DNA of 62,000 nucleotides from Phoronis australis. Its lineage: Eukaryota > Phoronida > Phoronidae. The stretch covers positions 998,596 to 1,060,595 of the forward strand of contig NMRA01000046.1 of NCBI GenBank assembly GCA_002633005.1. The letters are read 5' to 3'. The translations under genes were made by a program, and so were the position numbers. Each line of letters starts with the position of its first letter. Positions within the stretch are counted from its first letter, which is position 1. Positions 1 through 9,500 of the stretch are shown in pieces. The notes below the pieces were generated by a model. The model searched no databases and was not told the DNA's origin. It worked only from the letters and a program-made list of their open reading frames with translations.

Positions 1-181
1 GTTCCGAGTACGAGGTAAGATTAACCGCCCAGGGCGGTTGCCTGTCGTAATAAGCGCCCATGTTCGGTTAACCGCCCACCCTGGATTTCTTGAAATTTCA
101 CGTTTAAGCGCCCATGTCTGGTTAACCGCCCACCCCCGATTTTTTGGGTTTGCCAATTTAACCGCCCAGGGCGTTAACCCG
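1..181. repeat. Short tandem repeat, GCGCCCA/TTAACCGCCCA units
   Basis: About three degenerate units of roughly 55-60 bp share the blocks TAAGCGCCCATGT and GGTTAACCGCCCA. The outer units also contain the small palindrome CCGCCCAGGGCGG. The array lies in UBR5 intron sequence. Bases 1-14 followed by GTAAGA at 15-20 look like an exon end with a splice donor, and would read S-E-Y-E in the phase needed by the exon at 568, but this is too short to claim. Confidence 0.45.
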
Positions 182-567
182 AACGTTTACGGTAGTTCAT
201 GTAATACTTCATTGCTCTGCTGATATAACACTGCCTAATGCAGTTATTTTAAAGCATTCCACAGCATGTTTTCCAATATTTTACATCTGTTGGTGGGATT
301 TATCAATTTCCAACTGTGTATACAAAACTGACTGTTGTTACGTATGCACACATTTTCTTATTCACATGACATACCTTGTCTTAACTTGGATTTCATTTGC
401 ACCTGAATTGACGGCCATTAATACAGCCTGTGGTGAGAGTTGAACTTGCAAGTCAATCTGTCAGACGCATGATTTCTACTCCTGCTTTAAATTATTATCT
501 GCCCTCTGTAAGTCTCTGAGGTATTATTGTTTGATTAACCCTTGCAATGAATACTGTTCTGTTTTAG

Positions 568-3500
568 TGGTATCTGGAATATCATCTGCGGCCCACTTGG
601 GATTGGCTGATAGCTGTCATGGACACCACTGAGGCACAACTGAGGTTTGGATCAGCCCTTTGTCACGCCACTAACCCTGCTGTGCCACAACATCCAATGT
701 TCCCGTTCAGTCAGCGTAACCAGCGTGAGCGGACAAACAATGAAGCTGACACAAGGCGGCGGTTACCTGCTCCCTCTGCTGGTAATGATAATGTCTTTTT
801 CATGATTTGCAGTCTAGTCGTTAATCTAGTTTCTGCAAAACACAAATTGGAAGGCCTGTCACTTGTTGTTTAACTTCATAAGCACATAAAAGACAATAAT
901 ATATTTGAAGAGCAATCTCTTCATTTAAGTGCAAAATCCAAGGTTTCAATCTCCCTCTCTTTATCATAAGGTGTGTCAGAGTATTTATAGTCATTGTGTA
1001 AGAGCACTTCTTATGGTAAATATCTTATTACATGCTTTTAGCTCTATCAAGGACACTCTCCTTTACTAAACTATCAGTGCAGCTCAGTTCATATGTTGTT
1101 AATATAATTTTTAAAATTTATTTGCTACCATCAGTTTCTGAACCAAATCTACATCACAGGCTTGGTGTATGCTACATTACAGGTCCTGACTCGCACTCTG
1201 CTCGGAGGGACTTCCTCAACTATGCCTTAGGTCTGATGAGGTCACACAACAATGAGCATGCTGACAACATCCCCCTGTTGGATGTATCGGCTCTAAAACA
1301 TGTCGCGTTTGTCTTCGATGCTCTAATCTACTACATGAACAGTGGCACAGATGCTGACCCAGAGGCACTGAGAGATGGAGTGTCGGACATCTTTTCAATG
1401 CATGAACAGGATGAGAATGAGAATGAACATGATGAGCACGATGAGGACTCCATGGGACCGTCCACTGCACTTGACCAGGACAGCCTGGACAGTGAAGTGG
1501 ACTGTAAGTTGGGACGTAGACATGCCTTTTTCCATCGGTCAGACTCCACCACCTTCCTTGGTTGTCACCTGCCTGACCCTTTCAAGACTCCCTTGGTGGA
1601 GGCGCTGCCTCTCGCTGACAAGCCCCATTTGTTACAGCCCAATGCTCGTCGAGAGGACATGTTTGGCATGGCTAAACAACCAGTTCCTGTGCAGTTGACT
1701 GCTGCGCAGCCGCAACCCCCGAACCATTTTGACAAACTGCCACTACATCTATCATTGTCATCTAGGCTGCTTGCACCACCACCCCTCATGCCTGCGTNAG
1801 TTGGGACGTAGACATGCCTTTTTCCATCGGTCAGACTCCACCACCTTCCTTGGTTGTCACCTGCCTGACCCTTTCAAGACTCCCTTGGTGGAGGCGCTGC
1901 CTCTCGCTGACAAGCCCCACTTGTTACAGCCCAATGCTCGTCGAGAGGACATGTTTGGCATGGCTAAACAACCAGTTCCTGTGCAGTTGACTGCTACGCA
2001 GCCGCAACCCCCGAACCATTTTGACAAACTGCCATTACATCTATCCTTGTCATCTAGGCTGCTTGCACCACCACCCCTCATGCCTGCGTCGTCCCATCCA
2101 CCTACTTTAGAGAGCGCTGCTAGTGTAATTGTGCGGTCCTGGGCCCCGGCCTCTACCACATCGACTCTACCGACAGAGGAGAGTCCAACCACTGGTCCAA
2201 GTGAGCGGCCTCAGCAGAGTGTCATTGTACATGCTAGCACACAGGCTAGGACCAGCCTCAGTCAGCCGCCAACAGGGGAGCCACTTGTAGAGTGAGTGGA
2301 TATAATAATATGCTTTTGTTGATGTCATCACTTGGTTTAACAATTCTCTCTTCCTTTCTTGGTTCAGCCTTGTTGCATTTCTTCAAAACTGATGTCAAGT
2401 AGCAGTTCAAAAGAAAGTCATTAACAAGCTTAAGTATATTCACACTGTAGCTTATTTGAACAAGTGCACTGGCTCTATATCTCTTAATCTATTTAGTGAG
2501 AATAAGTTGAACATAATATAGTTTGGCATTTGGCTCCGATAGTCTTTTCAAGCTAACAGTGAATGAAATTATGATTACTCTCCCATATGTTTGGTCTGGT
2601 AAAGCACACCATGAAATAATGTACATCAATTGTTTGTATTGCAGCTCTCTCATTGGTAGTGTCTCCACCACTCTGTCATCAGATGTAGACATAGTGGGCT
2701 CTATTGACAATGTGTCCAATACTGTAGAAGTGGGTACATCAAACACACAGACAGTGACTACTGGCCAGCCCAATAGGTATGCTATTTTCATACATGGTTC
2801 ATTTACTTGTAGTGTATTGAATTATTTGACAAACTTGTGATTTACATGATGCCCAAGAGCTTCTGGTTGGTTGTCGTTACTCTTGATGAGAGCGCCATCT
2901 GTGCTTGTACATGACATAAAAGATGCAAGCTTCATAAAAGCAATTGTCTTCCATGAATCTGGTCATATAGCAAATTACCTTTGTTCCCAACCTCCAGGAC
3001 CACTTGGTAGCAACAAGTGACAAAGTCATGGTAAAATGTTACCTGCATGTGGTCAACAGCCGCTGCTCTATGCTATTCCAAGTTCTTACTTTCCTTGCCA
3101 ATCGCACGCCAGATCAGCTTTGCGGTGTCCAATAACAAGCCACAACAGCAATCCGCAGACCAATCCCTTGATGTCATTTTTTTTATTCACCTTTGCTTGC
3201 AGGCCAGCCAACACTATTGGTCAACAGGTTACCCAGGAGATGTTACTGGCTCGATGGCGACTGAGTTTGGATCTGTTTGGCCGTGTCTTCTGTAATGATG
3301 TGGGTGCTGAGTATGGCTCAGTCATCAGTGAACTGGGAGGCTTTCCTGTCAAGGAGACAAAGTTCAGGCGAGAGATGGAAGCTATCAGGAACTCACAACA
3401 GAAGGATTTATCATTTGAGGTGAGAGGTTCCCAGGACTGCTGGTATGTAGTGGAATGAAATAATTGAGTATTCACGATGGGAAGAAATCATTCACAGATA

Positions 3501-6500
3501 ATATTTGGCAAAAAGTCATGCATTGGTTAGCGATAGGATTATTATTGATAGTAATGAAAGAAACAGCTTTGATAGTAGTAGTTGTTATTTCTTAAGTATT
3601 TCAGACATCTAAAGTTCCTATTAAGATTTATTATGTACTTGTGCATTTATTTACATGCAATGAAATTGTTAAATTTTAACCTATTTCTGTGTTTCTCGAG
3701 AGCAGATAGTATTGTTAATTTCTTATAACACTTTTTGGTGTTAATGTTGCACTTTTGTTTTTGTAAAGTTGAATTATCAATATTATTGTATGAACCAATG
3801 TTTACTAAAATGATAACTGAATGATTTTGTACACTAACCCATTTGTGAGTACTGAACCACTCTACACAACATTGTATTTTATACATCACCAGGTGGAGCG
3901 GGATCGCAGTGCTTTGATTCAGGCGACCATCAAGTCGTTAAACACTCAATTCCGTCGCACCAACCCCAACGGCCCCCCTCTGGCCGTGCATCGAGTGAAG
4001 ATCACATTCAAGAATGAGCCAGGAGAGGGCAGTGGTGTGGCTCGCAGTTTCTACACGGCATTTGCTAATGCCATCCTGTCGTCAGATAAACTTCCCAACC
4101 TGGAGAGTAGTATGGTGGGGAACAAAGTCTCTTACAGTGAGTAGTTGTGTTGAGTGTGCATTACCAGCTGTTGAAACAGTGTTCATTGGTACTCGGGGTG
4201 AGGAAATGAGGCTTGGGAAGCCTTAGGACAACAAACTCTCTTACAGTGAGTAGTGTGTTGAGTGTGAATGACCAGCTGTTGAAACACAGTGTTCATTGGT
4301 ACTCGGGGTGAGGAAATGAGGCGTGGGAAGCCTTAAGCTGGTGGACTTTATTGCCAACATTAGATATCCAGACATTACGTGAATTTCTTAGGCGTCACCA
4401 TAAGTTTTAGATGAAGGACTATTTATTATCTTACATATGTCATGTTCAACATATTGCTGTAGTTATTCTGATATAGTTACTAAATATGTTGACAACTATT
4501 GCAGACTTAGCTCAACGACTTCGTACACGAGAACGTGACCGTGAGAGGCAGCGTCAGAGGATGCCCTCTATTGAGAGAGAACACCGACTGTCATATGAAG
4601 CTCCTCCATTTTACATGCCTTCAGATTCAGACAGGTCAGTGAAGACCAGGTGGTGACCGTGATCATTATTCACATACCTGAGTTTTTGAAATTAAATACA
4701 AGAATGTGCTTTGAATATCGTTTGTGTATATCATGTTATTTCAACATTTATTAGTTGTTTGTCAAGTAGAAGCAACTCATCTTAGTCTTCGTTGAAATAG
4801 TTTGCCAAATACGTAATCAAAATTGCTATATTTTGACTCTGTTGTCTTTCTTCCACCCTTTTTTTAATATTTGTGTAATCAAACTTTGACTCGTCATTTT
4901 TAGGGCCGCAGAACCTGAAGACCCGTTCACTGAGAGGCGGCGTCAACTGGGCGATCCTTACATCAGCCAACGGCGGCAAGTTGGAGAGAGACTGTACCCC
5001 AAAGTGCAGGCATTACAACCAGTATGTGGCTTTAGTTCTACATTAGTAGTCCCCATTGTGATACAATTAGTCATTATATTTTATGGTTTTGATAGATCTA
5101 TTTATTGTTTACTGTTGGCATGATTATTTCCTGTCGCAGTCTCGTTGACTAATACCTTTCATTTAGGAATGTTAAGAGACAATTCAGGCGAAGGATTTGT
5201 TTTAGACCATGTAGTAAATCTCACACAAGGGGTAATTGGGTACTGTGGGAAAATGTTCAATGACAAAAATTCATTCTGTAGTAATGTGCTGTGTAGTTTT
5301 TCATACTGTCCAATAAAGCCTATTTAATTAGACGAAAATCTACAGTGCTTTCTAGAACAAATTTTTGTTATTGAATTTGTTTTCAGCAATTAGACAAATT
5401 GGTCTCTCTTTGTTTATTGTTGAGAAAATCTGCTGGAAGCCCGCACAGGTCAGTTGTATTACGTCTGGTGCTGTTTTAGACACTGGCTGCTAAAATTACT
5501 GGTATGTTACTGGAACTGCCTCCAGCTCTACTGTTGTGGTTGATGACATCAGAGGAGGCTCTCAGACGACGAGTGAATGAGGCTGTTGATATTATCATGA
5601 CAAATGGCTCAGGAAGGTGAGTGACTGGCAGAGAGATCAATATACTCATTCATTTATAGGGTAGTATGCTGTATTGTCTTAGTTACTACTCCTTCTATTA
5701 TTGTCTTACTATTGTTGTCATAACCATCATTTTTGCGCCCCAATATTTATACGTGGGCGCATTATGCTGTCATCTCTGTCTGGTCTCCGTCTGGCATTTG
5801 CTGCTCTGTCACCAAAACCCTTTGATTAATGTTCATGAAATTTTGCACTTGTGTTGCTTTCATGGGTGGGATGGCGTCAGTGAACTTTCTTATGGTTCTG
5901 ACTACTGGTGCGCACCCTAGTGGCAATTTTATTGTTATGTTTACCTCTGTATCTTCAAAGATCATAAACGGATTCTCATAAAATTTGGCAGATAGGCATT
6001 TTTAGTGTGATGACGCTATCCTCTTGTTTTCGGATGGATTCGAGGTATTTTGCACCACCTAGTGGCCATTTTTACTGTTTTCATGTCGGATTTTTTCACG
6101 TCCACCCTTCTATCAACCAAACCACTCTAAGGATGATTGTGAAAATTGAACTAGATAGTATATGTTCCTGCTGTGAAGAGTAGGGCTGGCGAGGATTTTC
6201 CGACGACTTCGACAACAGTGGCACTTCCTAGTGGCAGTTTCGTTATTTTGCACCCATGGCTGTATCTCCTAAACTCTGCAGGATATTTAGGGCTGTTCCA
6301 GTAAAATCCGTGTGGGAGGGGGGGGACGGCAGTAGAAATAAAAATTCATGGGTGGTGGTCTTCAGAAAAAAACACAAATTATGGGTGGTCGTTCCTGTAA
6401 GAAGTGATGCATTAAAAATGGGTGGTATTTTTTGTCCTGTTAATGTTGACAGGTTGGTTACTTCAGCCCTCAAAACTCAAAACAAGCCAATACAAAAAAG

Positions 6501-9500
6501 CCCATATTGCTAGTGAACAGAGTGCAATATGTTCACTAAGCCATTAATCAAGTCATGGGCAACTTGATTTGAGCCAACTGTTTGTCTGCAGTCCTATTGA
6601 ATTGAAAAGTTATGCAACACTAAACTGGTGTTAACACATATAAGAAAATTGATGATTTTTAAATAAAAATTATGAGGAGTAAGATAAACAAGGTCCAATA
6701 TTCACTTAACATAGAAGTATAAAAGCTATCGTGGAGACAGTTTGAGATTCATAGATCCTTATAATTGAAAAAAATGTTCATTGAAACTATAGACACATGG
6801 TGAACAGAGACACCTGGTGGCTGCCAAAAGTATTGCTCACAGGCTACTTTAGTTTTTGACAATATTGGACAAGACAACTAGTTCTTGTCTGTCAATCATC
6901 TAAGTTCTTAACAGGTCTTCCTGGAGGCAGTTTGTTTGCAAGTGTTGGATTTTATATTTTAACCTATTAAAAATAATTAAAAAATTATGGGTCATGGGTT
7001 GGAGAAATAAATGAAAAATATGGGCGGTGGGTACGAAATAAAAGTGCCTTCCCCCCCCCTCCCATACAGATTTTGCTGGAACAGCCCTTATTACTTTTAG
7101 CAAGTGTCTTTATATGAAGTTGACAACGGACGATGATGACGACAGATGCGACGAACGCTGTGCCCCCTAGTGGCAATTCATTTTTTCCATTTTCCTCTTT
7201 CTCTGAAGTTTCTCTGAAGATTTTTACTAGCTATCTACTACAAAAACAATGACTTGTTTCTGTTTGGGATTGATTCGATGCATTTTGCACTAAACAAAAG
7301 TCAACCAGTGACAATTTTTACTGTTTTCTAGTCTGTTTTTGGCATCCGCGTCTCTATCAACCAAACCACTCGTAAGGATGATTTTGAAAATTGTTGTTTA
7401 TGTTTCTACTGTGAAGAGAATAGCTGATGGTGATTTTCACACGACTCGGACTACTGTGGCGCTTCCTAGTGGTATTTTTTGCGTCTCTGGCTGTATCTTC
7501 CAATACCTCTGCGGGCTCTTTGGCAAGTGAATTTATATGAAGTTGACTGTGGACAACGGCGACATTTGGATGGATCCAACTACCACTGTGCCCCCTAGTG
7601 TCAATTTATTTTTTCATTGTCCTGTGTTTCATTGAAACTACTTGGCATATTTTTATGAAATTTTATAAATAAGTTTCTATTAAGGAGTTGCTCTTATTAT
7701 TTTCGTGTCCGTTTTTGGCATCTGTCTATTGGCCAAACCATTCAAATGTTTATATGAAATGTGGCAGATGTAATTGTACTGAGGAGAGCATTCTCCATGT
7801 TGATTTTCTGATGGGTTGGAAAACTGTGGTGTCCCCTAGTGGCAATTTTGTTTTTTCTATCGATATGTACCAGGTTTCTTGATGAATCATCACAAAATTT
7901 GGTTGTTATGTTTCTATTAAGTAGAGCTCGTCTGGTGCCGACTTACCAACAAATCTGTCTAGTGTAGCATCTCCTTGTGACTACTTAGATTTTCTTTGCA
8001 TTTTTCTTAATAGCTACCAAGTTTCTTGGTCTTTGTGAAATTTGGCAAATAACTTTCTATGAAGGAAACTACACCACCTGTCTAGCTTTAGAGTCTACAC
8101 AATGTAGTGGCTGTTTGTTCTTGTCTTTTTAGTTTTGATTTTTGACTGATGGGACTACTGTGGCACCCCCTTGTAGCAAATTGCCACTGCCTCTCCAAGT
8201 TTTCGATGGATTCTCTCGAAATTTTACCTGTGTTTTGTAAATGAAGAGAGCACCACTGGATTTTGATTTTCACATGTAATTATTCAAAAAATGAATGCAC
8301 TGTTTATCTTTACTGTTTGAGATGCACATGGTGGGCGCATATCAACATCCTGCATTGTTTTATTTATTAATGATTTATTTTTCATAATGTATAGGTTCTA
8401 ATACGAATATTGTTTGTGCAATAAACTTGTTTAAGTCTAATTCCTGGTAAACCTCCCCTAAAAGTTATGTATTTAATTTCTGAGTCAAATGTGTTTTTAT
8501 GTCATAATTGTCAACCTGCAGCTGATTGCCATGTCATGAGTATATTACACAGGGCTTGGAATTTTCCGCGGAAACGCGGATTTCCGCTTTTTTCAAATGT
8601 GCTTTCCGCTTTTTTATAATATTTCCGCGTAAAAAATCGGATTTGATATAAAATTTCCGCGGCAAATTCCTTTCTTACCGCGGCGTTGCAGACGACGTTC
8701 ACCTCGAAAAGCAGAAGTTGCTCTGTATGTTTCGGAGGAACGTAAATTGTCAACATTGCCGGGGCATCTGGGACAGCGTGGTGGGATTTTCAATGGTGTC
8801 TCGTGTTATTGTTAAGCGCGGCGACAAATACTACCGCTCTGCAGCCAAAAATGTGTGGGTTGGGAGTGGACGGGCGAGCTAAAAGGACGCAGACGCATGC
8901 TACTGATGGTGGAAACGTTTTTTTTTTTTTTATTCCTCCCGATTTTTGTCGGGGAAAGGTTCACATTGACCATTTCAAGGCTGGTTATCGGGCATGATTT
9001 GGGCCGTAAAAGTTTAAATAAAAGTTTCCGCGTTTTTTGTCATTGGTCATTCCAAGCCCTGATTACAGTATTGTTTATTTGTTAACTTGCATCTCCTGCA
9101 GAGAGGTGAGTGCTGAGGCTTTGCTTGACCTGGATATCTTTAACTTGTCATCAAACAAGTCAAAGAAGACAGCTCAGTCAACGAACACGGAGGAAGAGGA
9201 CGACTTAGAAGACAATGCATCACTGTTCTGGCAGCCTGGTAAACGTGGGTTTTACTCACCGCGCCAGGGCAAGTGTAGTCCCTGTAGACTGAATGCCTTT
9301 AGAAATGTGGGCAGGTACGTTTTGAGATCTGCTCATTTTTATTTGTAATAGCTTTGGTCATCCATTCAATGTACCAACATCCATGTAACTCATCACTTGA
9401 TGCGCAATAAAATCTATGGCTTTGGCTTTAGTGTCTTGAAAACATCTTAAACAATTTCATCTACAGTGGTGTTTGGAAATTTGAATACAGACAAAGTGGG

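Noticed and set aside
1799-2295. Apparent real duplication of a UBR5 exon segment
   Set aside because: It is bounded by an n, near-identical and frame-breaking; an allelic assembly overlap explains it better.
8803-9085. Two overlapping ORFs, one repeated at 58221-58487
   Set aside because: Both are inside the MITE copies; the shared reading is explained by the non-coding repeat, and the poly-T tract gives a poly-Phe run.
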